IMG/VR virus record: IMGVR_UViG_3300045996_000640
Coordinates: 1-51,875 of that record
DNA from: a virus
DNA: 51,875 nt
Strand: one strand, 5' to 3'
Shown here: positions 25,007 to 32,927 of the stretch, in pieces
How the letters are laid out: each line of letters begins with the position of its first letter
Numbering within the stretch: position 1 is the stretch's first letter
Notes under the pieces: generated by a model
Database searches by the model: none
Seen by the model: only the letters and a program-made list of their open reading frames with translations
Told to the model about the DNA's origin: nothing
Made by a program: the position numbers and the translations under genes

Positions 25007-26657
25007 GCCGCGCGGGTCGATCGCGGCCGCGATCGCGTACGCTCGCCGGATGGGCGCGGCGTTCGCGGCAGGCACGATGCCGGGCGGCGGCCGAAACCCT
25101 ACGTTCCTGGTGGATTACTTTACCGAGCTCTATCGCCTATGCGATCTGCTCGGGTTCGATTTCGCGATCCTCACCGGCCAATGGAAAAACGAAACGGCGG
25201 CCGGTGCTCCCTGGAATGACAATTGGGAAATACTCGGCAACCCGGCCGGGCTCGCGATCACGAACAGCGAAAACAAATCCCAGGTTTACGCAAACGGAAC
25301 CGACGCGGCGCGGGCGCATATGGTGCATATGTGGTTGTATACAAAAGGCGTGCTCAAACCGGGCGATTACCTGTACCAATACCGTCATTTGGACGGGCAC
25401 TATACCGAGGCGGCAACCGGCAGAAACCCGTACAGCGGGCAGAATGAGCCGTACGCCGGATCGGTCGAAACCCTCGGGGATCTGAATGCGCCCGGCCGAT
25501 GGGCGTTGCTATTCGATGACAACGGCAACAAACTGCCGATCTATGGCAACCGGGTTCGAAACGACGCAAATTCGATGTGGCCTAACTTACCCGATCAGGG
25601 CGCGGTAACAGTACCGCCGAAACCGGAGGAACCTATGCCAGAAACGCCGGTCGATACGAGCAAACTTATTACCGGGCGCGTTCCAATGCCGCCCGTGATC
25701 GATCGAATCGTAAGCAAGCCCGTTGTACGCAGCGGGTACGGATACGACGCGGTTTCGCCGCGCGATATCATCGCAACCTGTACGCACGAATGGCAGGGCT
25801 CAGGGCGCGAAACAATCGAATTCGTCGCAACGTTTTTCGGGCCGCGCGGCGAACGCTATTCGAATGCGCTGGTCGACCTTGCAACGATGCCTGATGGAAC
25901 GCTGGTATTGCTCAATGATCCGTTCGGAACGCGCGCGCCCTGGGCAAACGGCGGCGGCGTCGAGTCGGGCGGCCTCGAGGGCGACGGCGTCTTTTTCTAT
26001 AACAAATTCGGGCTCGGCGCGATCAATTCGCGCATTGCCAGCAATGAGATTGTGAAAAGCGATTCCGCGCAGTACACGGCCGAACAGATCCAATCTTGCG
26101 GCGCGTGGAATGCGTGGCTGCACGACCGCGACGGACATTTCTATACGGAATTCCCGTATGTCACGAAGTACGGCGGCGTCATGGATTACCTGCATTTCGA
26201 ATTCGGCACGACCAATTGCGGCGTTGGCGAGCAGGACGATATAACCAAAGTGCAAGCGGTCGCAAAGGGCATCATGCAGAAATACCAGACGGCCGCCGAT
26301 GGGCCGCCGAAGCCGGTACCGCCCGACGTGCCGCCGCTGCCTGAGCCTGAGCTCCCAGGAGGGATACCTCTCGCGGTCGCGAAATCCCGGTTCGGTGAGG
26401 TTCGCAAGATCGACGCGAAAACCGGAAAGGTTCTCAGCGTTGGCGGGTTCGATCCGCGCGGCGTTATCAGCCTCGGATGGGCGCGCCGGGCGGCCGATGT
26501 GTTCGGGCAGGACTACGATAAATGGCCTGCCGCTGGCGATTGGATCACGGCAACCGAAGCGGTCGACCGCGATCGCATCGACCTGATAACGTTCGATCGT
26601 AGCCCGTGGACCATGTTTCGCGCGAATGAGCGCGCCGGGTTCGATTGGGTCAAGTAG
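24969..26657 (+). CDS. Modular endolysin (glucosaminidase-like plus amidase-like domains)
   Basis: 562 residues from the ATG at 24969, chosen because GAAAGG lies upstream and the extra N-terminal sequence from further upstream is only Arg-rich shadow. Residues ~40-135 resemble a glucosaminidase-type muralytic domain (FAILTGQWKNETAAG with candidate Glu75, then NPAGLAITN). A Pro-rich linker (~215-228) leads to residues ~255-440, which resemble amidase-2: TCTHEWQGSG (His273), TMPDGTLVLLNDPFGTRAPW, and LHFEFGTTNCG (His409) as candidate zinc ligands. A second Pro-rich linker precedes a C-terminal domain (~466-562), perhaps wall-binding. It cuts peptidoglycan at the end of infection. It lies at the end of the virion operon, before small membrane proteins. 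Confidence 0.8.
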   Translation: MPVLLSDRIAGVKPRGSIAAAIAYARRMGAAFAAGTMPGGGRNPTFLVDYFTELYRLCDLLGFDFAILTGQWKNETAAGAPWNDNWEILGNPAGLAITNSENKSQVYANGTDAARAHMVHMWLYTKGVLKPGDYLYQYRHLDGHYTEAATGRNPYSGQNEPYAGSVETLGDLNAPGRWALLFDDNGNKLPIYGNRVRNDANSMWPNLPDQGAVTVPPKPEEPMPETPVDTSKLITGRVPMPPVIDRIVSKPVVRSGYGYDAVSPRDIIATCTHEWQGSGRETIEFVATFFGPRGERYSNALVDLATMPDGTLVLLNDPFGTRAPWANGGGVESGGLEGDGVFFYNKFGLGAINSRIASNEIVKSDSAQYTAEQIQSCGAWNAWLHDRDGHFYTEFPYVTKYGGVMDYLHFEFGTTNCGVGEQDDITKVQAVAKGIMQKYQTAADGPPKPVPPDVPPLPEPELPGGIPLAVAKSRFGEVRKIDAKTGKVLSVGGFDPRGVISLGWARRAADVFGQDYDKWPAAGDWITATEAVDRDRIDLITFDRSPWTMFRANERAGFDWVK

Positions 26658-26669
26658 AAAGGGGCGAGC

Positions 26670-26756
26670 GTGGTCGTTTCCACAAATGGAATCCTCGGGA
26701 TCCTGATTATCGTTTTGGTGATCCTGGCGATTGTTTATTTCGCGCGTCGCGTTTGA
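26670..26756 (+). CDS. 28-residue single-span membrane microprotein
   Basis: GTG start with an excellent site AGAAAGGGG upstream, 12 bases after the endolysin stop. The product is MVVSTNGILGILII followed by VLVILAIVYFARRV: one transmembrane helix with a basic end. Its position between endolysin and a holin-like gene suggests a lysis or holin-modulating peptide. Small size makes homology searching difficult. Confidence 0.68.
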   Translation: MVVSTNGILGILIIVLVILAIVYFARRV

Positions 26757-26806
26757 CGCGCTAGAATCGCGCGTACGGGCCGGAAGGCAAGGAAAGGCAT
26801 AGAACA

Positions 26807-27061
26807 GTGAATACGAGCTCAACATTCACAACCGCGATCATACGCGGGCTCTACGTGGCGATCGTTACCGGGCTCATTGCCGGGTTGACGGTCTATCAGC
26901 AAACCGACGACGAAAAAGAGGCCGCGATCGTTGGCATCCTGGCGGCGCTCGGCGCGCTCGGCGTGCGCGGCGGCATCGAGGGGTTTTACGATGCCTCGCG
27001 GCAGGCGGCAGGCGACGTGAAATCTTCCGACGTGCAGCCGGTCGACGCGGGCGGCGTCTGA
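26807..27061 (+). CDS. Holin-like small membrane protein
   Basis: 84 residues from a GTG, with AAGGAAAGG upstream. Two likely transmembrane helices (about residues 9-30 IIRGLYVAIVTGLIAGLTVY and 38-60 AAIVGILAALGALGVRGGI) and a charged C terminus. Size, topology and place after the endolysin fit a holin that times lysis by permeabilising the inner membrane. Confidence 0.68.
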   Translation: MNTSSTFTTAIIRGLYVAIVTGLIAGLTVYQQTDDEKEAAIVGILAALGALGVRGGIEGFYDASRQAAGDVKSSDVQPVDAGGV

Positions 27062-27073
27062 AATACTAGGCGA

Positions 27074-27098
27074 AACCGTACGATCACCGCGTACGGTT
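27074..27098 (+). other. Hairpin between lysis genes
   Basis: AACCGTACG (27074-27082), 7-base loop, CGTACGGTT (27090-27098): a perfect 9-bp stem in the gap after the holin-like gene. No U-run follows, so it may be a weak or rho-assisted terminator or an RNA-stability element. Confidence 0.5.
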
Positions 27099-27145
27099 GA
27101 GCGAATAGCACAACGTCGCGGCATCATTCCGGGTATTCTGCTGGA

Positions 27146-27457
27146 ATGGAGGCCGCGACGTTTTTATCGATCCTGGTGCTAGTGGCGGGCGGTTTCGGAA
27201 CCGCCCTGAAAATGATGCACAGTGATATGACGAAACGGGCCGAACGTGCCGAGGCCGGTTGGGAAAAAGAACGGGCCGAGCGCAATGCTGAGCGCGCGGC
27301 GATGCAGGCGGCGCTCGACGGGTACCGCGATCGAACGCCCGAAATGTTTGCATTGATTCAGGATTTCATAGCGCATACTGAATCGCAGCGCGCCGATCTA
27401 CTACCGCAACGCAAACCTACGGCGCGCATTCGCCCGAGGAATGAGGTTCGCGCATGA
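27146..27457 (+). CDS. Membrane-anchored coiled-coil protein (spanin candidate)
   Basis: 103 residues. N-terminal transmembrane helix (~5-24, FLSILVLVAGGFGTALKMM) followed by a long charged helix (TKRAERAEAGWEKERAERNAE). This is the layout of an inner-membrane i-spanin (Rz-like) or of phage membrane proteins with cytoplasmic coils. No lipoprotein partner is evident, so the spanin role is only a possibility. Confidence 0.6.
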   Translation: MEAATFLSILVLVAGGFGTALKMMHSDMTKRAERAEAGWEKERAERNAERAAMQAALDGYRDRTPEMFALIQDFIAHTESQRADLLPQRKPTARIRPRNEVRA

Positions 27458-27696
27458 TCGATGCTATACGGCGGCGATTATCAGGAACGGAACCCGCGCC
27501 CGTGGCGGTTGAATCGGCCGAGCCGATTATCGTCGAGCTCGAACAGGATACCGACATTCAAGCGCAAATGGATCGCGCTATGATCGAATTGCAGCGACGC
27601 ATTACAAGCGATCCTGTAACCGGGTTAGTCCGGGGAACGAATAAGCACGTTCGCCGGGGTGCTGCTCGGCGGAGGGAGGCGAATTTATCGTTATGA
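27454..27696 (+). CDS. Small hypothetical protein
   Basis: 80 residues, ATGA-coupled on both sides. Acidic centre (AEPIIVELEQDTDIQAQMD) and Arg-rich end. No family recognised; translated with its membrane-protein neighbours. Confidence 0.6.
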   Translation: MIDAIRRRLSGTEPAPVAVESAEPIIVELEQDTDIQAQMDRAMIELQRRITSDPVTGLVRGTNKHVRRGAARRREANLSL

Positions 27697-28358
27697 AACG
27701 CCGCGCTATTCTGGCGTGGGGATCGTTTTGGCCGACGCTCATTGTATGGCTGCCGCTGCTATCGATCCTTGTCATTACCGAGGCGACGCTACCGAAACCG
27801 GCACAGGTTTCCGAAGGAACGCCGAACCTGGGCATATTGGAATTCCTCGATCGCCCGGCCGTTACGCTAACAATTTTGGTTGTCGTTGCGGAATTCCTGA
27901 TGATTAAGGCGCTGCTCATGGCGCGCAATTATGAGCGATTACCGAGCCGCGCCGACGTGATAACGCGCAATGAACACGGGCATTTGATCGCGGTCTATAC
28001 GAAGCGACTTGACGGGCCGCGCGATTACCTGGCGCTTAGCCTCATTGCCGCGAACGTTGCGTTCGCGTGTTTGTATATCCTGAGCATCGTTTTGTTTCTG
28101 AATCAAGATTGGGTGCTGAGCTACCCGCGCGAGATTCAGACGATACAAAACGCGGCGCGCATCGGTTTGGTGGTCGTGCTGGTATGGGGCGGATACCAAT
28201 TGCTGAGCGTGCCGGACGCCGAGGGCGAGCCCGAAGTATCCCGCGTCGGCGTTGTCGTGACGATCGCGCTTGCCGCCCAGGCGATCGCGGTCTACGTGGT
28301 CACGCACGACGACGGCCGCGCCGAATCGGCCGCGCGGAAATGGCTCGGCATAAACTAA
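27693..28358 (+). CDS. Multi-span membrane protein
   Basis: 221 residues with about five hydrophobic segments: ~12-30 (FWPTLIVWLPLLSILVI), ~57-77 (LTILVVVAEFLMIKALLM), ~113-135 (LALSLIAANVAFACLYILSIVLF), ~155-172 (IGLVVVLVWGGYQLLSV) and ~185-203 (VGVVVTIALAAQAIAVYVV). Last gene before the early promoter at 28499. It may be a lysis or superinfection-exclusion protein; no family recognised. Confidence 0.7.
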   Translation: MKRRAILAWGSFWPTLIVWLPLLSILVITEATLPKPAQVSEGTPNLGILEFLDRPAVTLTILVVVAEFLMIKALLMARNYERLPSRADVITRNEHGHLIAVYTKRLDGPRDYLALSLIAANVAFACLYILSIVLFLNQDWVLSYPREIQTIQNAARIGLVVVLVWGGYQLLSVPDAEGEPEVSRVGVVVTIALAAQAIAVYVVTHDDGRAESAARKWLGIN

Positions 28359-28498
28359 AGGCGGCGGCGGATTTGCCGCCCGCTGCCGAGCGGATCACGG
28401 CGCAGCCTCGCCGCCGCTCAGGGCGCGCCCGGTCGAGGAATGTCTAACCCGGCCGGGCGCTGCCAATGTTTCCCGTGAAACCAATTCAATACCAATGC

Positions 28499-28528
28499 TT
28501 GACACGCGGTACCGATCGGGTGTACTAT
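28499..28528 (+). promoter_or_regulatory. Sigma-70-like promoter P3
   Basis: TTGACA (28499-28504), an 18-base spacer identical to P1, TACTAT (28523-28528). It opens the early region. Upstream bases 28359-28498 contain GC-rich inverted repeats (for example GCGCCCGG and CCGGGCGC around 28424-28460) but no gene that I can support. Confidence 0.85.
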
Positions 28529-28580
28529 GCGTACATGAGGTCGGGCGATGGGCTCGGCGGTAGTGAAAAGGGTTCAGGCA

Positions 28581-29084
28581 ATGGCACGGCAAAAGTATTA
28601 CGGCGTTACCCTCGAACTGGCAAAGGAATCCGCAGCGAAACGGGCCGCGCGTGAACTGGCGCAAGGCGAATTCGATGCCGAAATGGAAGCGATCGTCGCC
28701 GAGGCGCACGCGGAAAACCTGATCGAATGCCTCGAGGAATTGGAGGCCGACGATACCTTTTGCGAAATCTGCGGCAAACGTAATGTTGCGGTCGAGGCCG
28801 GTTCGATCGGAACCGATTCCGAGCACGATTTCGAAAGCGTGTGCGCCGATTGCTCGGCATCGTGGGATGACTACTGCGCGACGGAATACGCAATAGCGGC
28901 CGCAAAAGATGGCAGGTTTGCCGATTTCATGCGCGACGACCGAGCGTTCGAAGTCGCGAAGTTGATCTACGCAAGCGATTGGAACGTTCCGGTTCCGGGC
29001 GATAGCGCCGAAGGCAAGGCACGCGAGGCCGCATGGTTTGCCGCCTGCAATATCGTTGACGCCATAGATAGCGGTCGAATCTAA
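28581..29084 (+). CDS. Zinc-ribbon-containing hypothetical early protein
   Basis: 167 residues from the ATG following AAAAGGGTTCAGGCA. Central C-x2-C pairs FCEICGK and VCADCSAS (about residues 54-92) look like a zinc ribbon. Flanks are helical and acidic. First gene after promoter P3. Possibly binds nucleic acid or a host protein. No family recognised. Confidence 0.75.
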   Translation: MARQKYYGVTLELAKESAAKRAARELAQGEFDAEMEAIVAEAHAENLIECLEELEADDTFCEICGKRNVAVEAGSIGTDSEHDFESVCADCSASWDDYCATEYAIAAAKDGRFADFMRDDRAFEVAKLIYASDWNVPVPGDSAEGKAREAAWFAACNIVDAIDSGRI

Positions 29085-29093
29085 CAACCGCAA

Positions 29094-29119
29094 GCCGCCC
29101 GGCACACGCGCCGGGCGGC
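29094..29119 (+). other. Intercistronic hairpin, GCCGCCCGGC stem
   Basis: GCCGCCCGGC (29094-29103), loop ACACGC, GCCGGGCGGC (29110-29119). The stem is identical to those at 7559 and 33947; the loop differs. GAAAGGGGTTCAG follows at 29128-29140. Confidence 0.85.
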
Positions 29120-29141
29120 ATCGTTACGAAAGGGGTTCAGT

Positions 29142-29417
29142 ATGGATATTCTCGGCATTCCGCTAACGGCGGTCGATCAGATCACGGTAAGCCTCGGCGG
29201 CGAAACCCGTCATACCTTGCGGGTCGGCGATAAGTTCGCCCGGCAGTATGAGCACATGCGAACGATCGAAATAACCCGGATAGGTAAGATGGGCGTAACG
29301 ACGTTCGTTTCGTACGTTACGTATGGTCCGAAAGGGCATGAGGCGGCAGGCGGAACGGTTGGCGTGCATGAGGCAGCCGAGCGGATCGAGCGCGGCGAAT
29401 GGGTGCGGGTCGCATGA
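29142..29417 (+). CDS. Small beta-rich hypothetical protein
   Basis: 91 residues with an SH3-like strand rhythm (DQITVSLGG, HTLRVGDKFARQYEHMRTIEITRIGKMGVTTFVSYVTYG). ATG follows GAAAGGGGTTCAGT. Possible distant relative of the protein at 7272. Function unknown. Confidence 0.72.
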   Translation: MDILGIPLTAVDQITVSLGGETRHTLRVGDKFARQYEHMRTIEITRIGKMGVTTFVSYVTYGPKGHEAAGGTVGVHEAAERIERGEWVRVA

Positions 29418-29659
29418 GCATCGAATATCAAATCGAATGGCTCGACGAAAACGGCGACGCGATCGCCATGCAGACGATTTGGGGCGACGATCCGGCCGCC
29501 GCCGAATCGCGGGCGCGACGCGAGGCGAGCGCGGCACGAAGCAAGCTAGAAAGCAACTGCTACGCAACCGAGGTCAAACGGGTTCGCCTGGTCGATCCCG
29601 ACGGGCGCGAGCTCGATCTACGGCAGCGCAAGCGGCGACGCCGAAATACTCATGCTTGA
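29414..29659 (+). CDS. Small hypothetical protein
   Basis: 81 residues from the ATG overlapping the previous stop. A strand-helix-strand pattern (IEYQIEWLDENGDAIAMQTIW, then ESRARREASAAR, then EVKRVRLVDPDG) and a very basic tail (RQRKRRRRN). Its TGA stop is also part of the -35 box of promoter P4. Confidence 0.7.
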   Translation: MSIEYQIEWLDENGDAIAMQTIWGDDPAAAESRARREASAARSKLESNCYATEVKRVRLVDPDGRELDLRQRKRRRRNTHA

Positions 29660-29685
29660 CAGGCGGTACCGATCGGGTGTATGAT
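29656..29685 (+). promoter_or_regulatory. Sigma-70-like promoter P4
   Basis: TTGACA (29656-29661), an 18-base spacer GGCGGTACCGATCGGGTG (one base from P1), TATGAT (29680-29685). The stop codon of the upstream gene (29657-29659) lies inside the -35 box. Confidence 0.85.
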
Positions 29686-29732
29686 CCTATCAACGGATCG
29701 GGCTACCGATCGAAGCACGAAGGGTTCAGGAA

Positions 29733-29954
29733 ATGCGCGACTACATCATTCGATCGAACGACACCAAGCAATACATTTTTCGATCACACGATATGCGCAT
29801 CGCGGCCGCCGAATTGGTTCGGCTGCAATCGAACGGGATTGCTTGCACAGCGGTCGCCAAAACAAAGGGCGTACGATCAAATCAACTGCAAGGGTGCGGC
29901 GCTGAATTCCACGAAATCGTCAACGAAATCCGGGCCGCGCAAGCGGCCCGATAA
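29733..29954 (+). CDS. Small hypothetical early protein
   Basis: 73 residues, alpha/beta (DYIIRSNDTKQYIFRSHDMRIAAAELVRL...). ATG follows GAAGGGTTCAGGAA and promoter P4. No family recognised. Confidence 0.7.
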   Translation: MRDYIIRSNDTKQYIFRSHDMRIAAAELVRLQSNGIACTAVAKTKGVRSNQLQGCGAEFHEIVNEIRAAQAAR

Positions 29955-29963
29955 CAACCGCAC

Positions 29964-29990
29964 GGCCGCCCGGCAGATCGCCGGGCGGCC
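29964..29990 (+). other. Intercistronic hairpin, GGCCGCCCGGC stem
   Basis: GGCCGCCCGGC (29964-29974), loop AGATC, GCCGGGCGGCC (29980-29990). It is an 11-bp version of the conserved stem, followed by GAAAGGGGTTCAG. Confidence 0.85.
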
Positions 29991-30010
29991 GCTTTCGAAA
30001 GGGGTTCAGT

Positions 30011-30466
30011 ATGGCAACGCAAACATTCGTCGGCGTCTTGCGCGAGGCAAGCGCCGCCGCGTTTCCCAGGATCTATAGCCGCGCCGCGACGCCGATCCGC
30101 CTGCCGATGGGTTCGGTGGTCGCGGTTGAGGTCGGGCGGCTGCAACGGTATCCCGCCAATCTGCGGCAGGCAGTCGGCATCGGGTATTTCGAATTGGCGG
30201 TCGACGGCGACATGGGCGGCCGGATCGAGCTATCGGCGCGCGTCGTGCGCGGCGCTGAGCTCGCGGGCGTTCGCGCGTACGAGCCCGCGAAATGGCTCGA
30301 CGATTCGCTCGCGGAATTCGACACGGCGGCCGGGCAGCGGTTCTACCTGGCGCTGCATCGGCAGATCGAGCAAATGGAAACGCCGATGCACATGCGCGAC
30401 GCATGGCTCACAACGGCCGATCACGATGCAACGCATCGACTAATGGACGTGCTCAATGGCAAGTAA
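30011..30466 (+). CDS. Hypothetical protein
   Basis: 151 residues. Beta-rich first half (MGSVVAVEVGRLQ, GYFELAVDGDMGGRIELSARVV) and helical second half (FDTAAGQRFYLALHRQIEQME). ATG follows GAAAGGGGTTCAGT. Overlaps the next gene by 11 bases. No family recognised. Confidence 0.7.
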   Translation: MATQTFVGVLREASAAAFPRIYSRAATPIRLPMGSVVAVEVGRLQRYPANLRQAVGIGYFELAVDGDMGGRIELSARVVRGAELAGVRAYEPAKWLDDSLAEFDTAAGQRFYLALHRQIEQMETPMHMRDAWLTTADHDATHRLMDVLNGK

Positions 30467-31184
30467 AGCAACGGCAACCGCTCGCGGCTGCGGGCATCGT
30501 GTGCGCGGCGGGTTGTATCTGGAAATCGGCATCGGGCCGAACGGTACGCCGATCGAGCAATTGCTGGTGGATCATCCGGTACCGATCGACGTAAAACGCC
30601 TCGGCATTACGCCGCGCGGCGTGCGCCTGGTGGAATGGCTCACCGGGCCGCTACTGGTCGATTGGATCGGCAGCGAGCATTATCCGAACGTGCTCGATTT
30701 CGTCGAGGAAGCGCGCCGGTTCGGTATCAGCCGACGCCTGCCGCGCCGGTTCGATTGGGCGGCGCTCAAGGGTGCGCAATTGGCGTTTCTGCACGCGCGG
30801 GCGGCGGTCGAGAATCCCGATACGTATTGGGCGCATATTCGCAAAACGTATTGCCCAACCGATAACGCGGTACACGTCGGCGAGGGGTACCGCAAGGCAG
30901 GCGGGCCGTGCGCCGGTTTCTGGTGGGATGACGTGACGGGCGGCGAGCGGGTCGAGCCCGAGAACGGGCAGCGGATCGTGCGGCGCACAATGCCGTCATT
31001 CGCCTATCTGGCGCGCTCGCGCCCGGCCGACGCGGATCCGATCTATCAACCCGCGATATTCATGCTTGCGCCGGGCGTGCCGCGCATCGTTTACGTACGG
31101 GAATATCCGGGCGAGGGTATCCCGTCCGAGCTTGCCCGCGACATTGCGGCGAGCGGCCTAACCGTCGAGGCGGTGGACGAATGA
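30456..31184 (+). CDS. Conserved hypothetical protein (GGLYLEIGIG family)
   Basis: 242 residues. I recognise the pattern CGHRVRGGLYLEIGIGPNG, LGITPRGVRLVE, DWIGSEHYPNVLDFVEEAR and RRFGISRRLPRRFDW as a conserved but unnamed family, which I associate (weakly, from memory) with Chloroflexota genomes and their mobile elements. Conserved Cys, His and Trp residues (YCPTDNAVH, GPCAGFWWDDV) suggest an enzyme or metal-binding protein. Overlaps its neighbours at both ends (11 and 4 bases). Confidence 0.75.
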   Translation: MASKATATARGCGHRVRGGLYLEIGIGPNGTPIEQLLVDHPVPIDVKRLGITPRGVRLVEWLTGPLLVDWIGSEHYPNVLDFVEEARRFGISRRLPRRFDWAALKGAQLAFLHARAAVENPDTYWAHIRKTYCPTDNAVHVGEGYRKAGGPCAGFWWDDVTGGERVEPENGQRIVRRTMPSFAYLARSRPADADPIYQPAIFMLAPGVPRIVYVREYPGEGIPSELARDIAASGLTVEAVDE

Positions 31185-31321
31185 GCGATCACACGATCGA
31201 GCTTGTCGCCTCGGCGCTACTGATCGGTACGGCGGCAAATGCGATCGGATACGGCGTCGCGCTGGCGCATGGCATAGCAACCGATATCCTTGCCTGGTGG
31301 AAACGAAAGGGTTCAGAATGA
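31181..31321 (+). CDS. 46-residue membrane microprotein
   Basis: Begins on ATGA overlapping the previous stop and ends on TGA overlapping the next start (ATGA). Product MSDHTIELVASALLIGTAAN continuing with one hydrophobic helix and ending AWWKRKGSE. The last codons also encode the ribosome-binding block GAAAGGGTTCAG of the ParB-like gene, so coding sequence and translation signal are superimposed. Confidence 0.72.
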   Translation: MSDHTIELVASALLIGTAANAIGYGVALAHGIATDILAWWKRKGSE

Positions 31322-32151
31322 GCGAAACCGTAGTGCAACAAAAGACGTTCGCCGATCTGATCGGCAAGCTCGATCTAATCGACGCCGAGATACGGATAGA
31401 TGAAATCCGCACGCCGCCGCTCGGGCCGGAACCGGATAAAACATTCGTACAGGGCGTTTGCGAAATCGGGATTCTTTCGCCGATTCTGGTCGAGGCCGTG
31501 CCGACGAAACAGGGCGGCGGGTATACGATGATCGACGGGTACCGCCGCTTGCGCGCCGCCCAGGAATGCGAGCTAACGACGATCCCGGCACGGATCGCGC
31601 AGCCGGGCGCGTACACGGTATCGCTGCTCACGCTGATTGCGAATGAGCAACGATCGGCGAATCCGGTTGTCGAGTATTACGCGCTGCTCGGGCTCATGGA
31701 AAACAAAGGGCTCAGCGAAACCGATATCGCGCGCCTATCGGGCATGAGCGTGCCGACGATCCGCAAGCGGTTACGCCTGGGCGATCTAATCCCGGAATTT
31801 ATGGCGGTATTCGAGCTCGGCGAGATTGGCGCGCCGATGGCTGAGCGGTTGGCGAAACTCGACGCCGACGATCAGCGGAAATGCCTGGCGATCTGGAATG
31901 AGCATGCCGGGCGATTGACGGGCGAGGATATCCGCCGCGTACGTGAGGCCGATCGCCGCGAGGCTACGCCTGAGCTCCCAGGCATGCCGGAACCCGAAGC
32001 GAGCACGTACGAATGTTCCGCCGACAACCTGATACGGGCGGTGCAATTGCTGCGGGCGAACCTGGCAACGGGCGAGCTCGATATGGTCGAGGTCGATCAA
32101 CGGCTCGAGAAAATCGAAGCGTTGGCGTTCGCGCTGGCAGGCGGTGAGTAA
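31318..32151 (+). CDS. ParB-like nuclease-domain protein
   Basis: 277 residues from the ATG at 31318 after GAAAGGGTTCAGA. The N-terminal ParB/Srx-type domain has a GILSPILVEAVP strand-turn and DGYRRLRAAQE (box with GxRR-like residues). It is followed by a helix-turn-helix (LSETDIARLSGMSVPTIRKRL, about 130-150) and a helical C terminus. Phage ParB-like proteins are thought to act in DNA binding, replication or transcription of the genome. No ParA is present here, so a partition role is unlikely. Confidence 0.82.
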   Translation: MSETVVQQKTFADLIGKLDLIDAEIRIDEIRTPPLGPEPDKTFVQGVCEIGILSPILVEAVPTKQGGGYTMIDGYRRLRAAQECELTTIPARIAQPGAYTVSLLTLIANEQRSANPVVEYYALLGLMENKGLSETDIARLSGMSVPTIRKRLRLGDLIPEFMAVFELGEIGAPMAERLAKLDADDQRKCLAIWNEHAGRLTGEDIRRVREADRREATPELPGMPEPEASTYECSADNLIRAVQLLRANLATGELDMVEVDQRLEKIEALAFALAGGE

Positions 32152-32378
32152 TGAGCATTCACATTCAATACGCATCGCCGTCCTATGAGATTTCACGGGA
32201 AATAATCGGCGAGCGGTGGTGTTTTCGATGCCGCAAGCGTTGTGATTTCGCGCATATCGTACGTGCGCAGCGCAACGGGGCCGACTACTACGGGCCGTCG
32301 CATACGATCCGCTGCGCGAACTGCACGGCGATCGACGGCGATCTATTTCCTGGGCGTGAACGGATTTGGAATGACTGA
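32151..32378 (+). CDS. Small zinc-ribbon protein
   Basis: 75 residues with WCFRCRKRCDF and IRCANCTAID: two C-x2-C knuckles about 30 residues apart. ATG shares one base with the previous stop (TAATG). Starts a run of cysteine-rich small proteins. Probably a nucleic-acid or protein-binding accessory; function unknown. Confidence 0.72.
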   Translation: MSIHIQYASPSYEISREIIGERWCFRCRKRCDFAHIVRAQRNGADYYGPSHTIRCANCTAIDGDLFPGRERIWND

Positions 32379-32658
32379 GCGCAACGCGATCATTTTCCGG
32401 GCGCACAGCGGCCGGGTCTATCACCAAGCCGCATCGATCGATCTCCGGTTCGGTTCGTATGCGTTCCCGGCCGTATCGATTTGCGGCAAGTCATTCGAGA
32501 AGGCGTACCGATGGGGCGGCCGTGGGAATCCAACATGCACGCGCTGCCGAAAAATCCTCGCCGAACGTGCCGCCGTTGCGCGACGCGATGAATCGGCGGG
32601 CGTCGATATGCGCCTCGATTGGAAAGAAGATCGCGCAGCACGCGAGCAACACGAATGA
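32371..32658 (+). CDS. Small cysteine-containing protein
   Basis: 95 residues beginning MTERNAI. Zinc-type residues SICGKSF and CTRCRKI near the middle. Overlaps the upstream gene by 8 bases. The first 22 bases around its start codon are repeated at the next gene (32654-32675). Confidence 0.7.
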   Translation: MTERNAIIFRAHSGRVYHQAASIDLRFGSYAFPAVSICGKSFEKAYRWGGRGNPTCTRCRKILAERAAVARRDESAGVDMRLDWKEDRAAREQHE

Positions 32659-32846
32659 CTGAGCGCAACGCGATCGGTATGCGCGACAGGTTCGGCCGCT
32701 GGCACGCCTGGCGGGATATCCGCGCAATGTCGCGATCCGAACAGATCCGCTTATTCCGCATGATTCCGCCCGCGCCCTACCGGGAAACGCGCTCAGATCG
32801 CCCAGGACGCGGCGAACGGCGCAATGGGGGTGATGCCATGCCGTAG
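32655..32846 (+). CDS. Small hypothetical protein, MTERNAI start duplicate
   Basis: 63 residues, Arg-rich, beginning MTERNAIGMRD. ATGA overlap with the gene before. The start region duplicates that of the preceding gene. The C-terminal third is low-complexity Arg/Gly and less convincing. Function unknown. Confidence 0.6.
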   Translation: MTERNAIGMRDRFGRWHAWRDIRAMSRSEQIRLFRMIPPAPYRETRSDRPGRGERRNGGDAMP

Positions 32847-32927
32847 ACTCGCCGCGCCGCACAGGCGCACGCACACGGCGCGGATACCCGCATATCCGCA
32901 TTCGAACCTATCCCGAAAGGGTTTCCC

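Noticed and set aside
28359-28498. Possible tRNA or small RNA in the gap before P3
   Set aside because: GC-rich hairpins exist, but there is no T-loop GGTTCGA pattern, no acceptor pairing and no CCA-type end.
28466-28654. 62-residue + strand frame across promoter P3
   Set aside because: It crosses TTGACA/-10 and the ribosome block of 28581; no start signal of its own.
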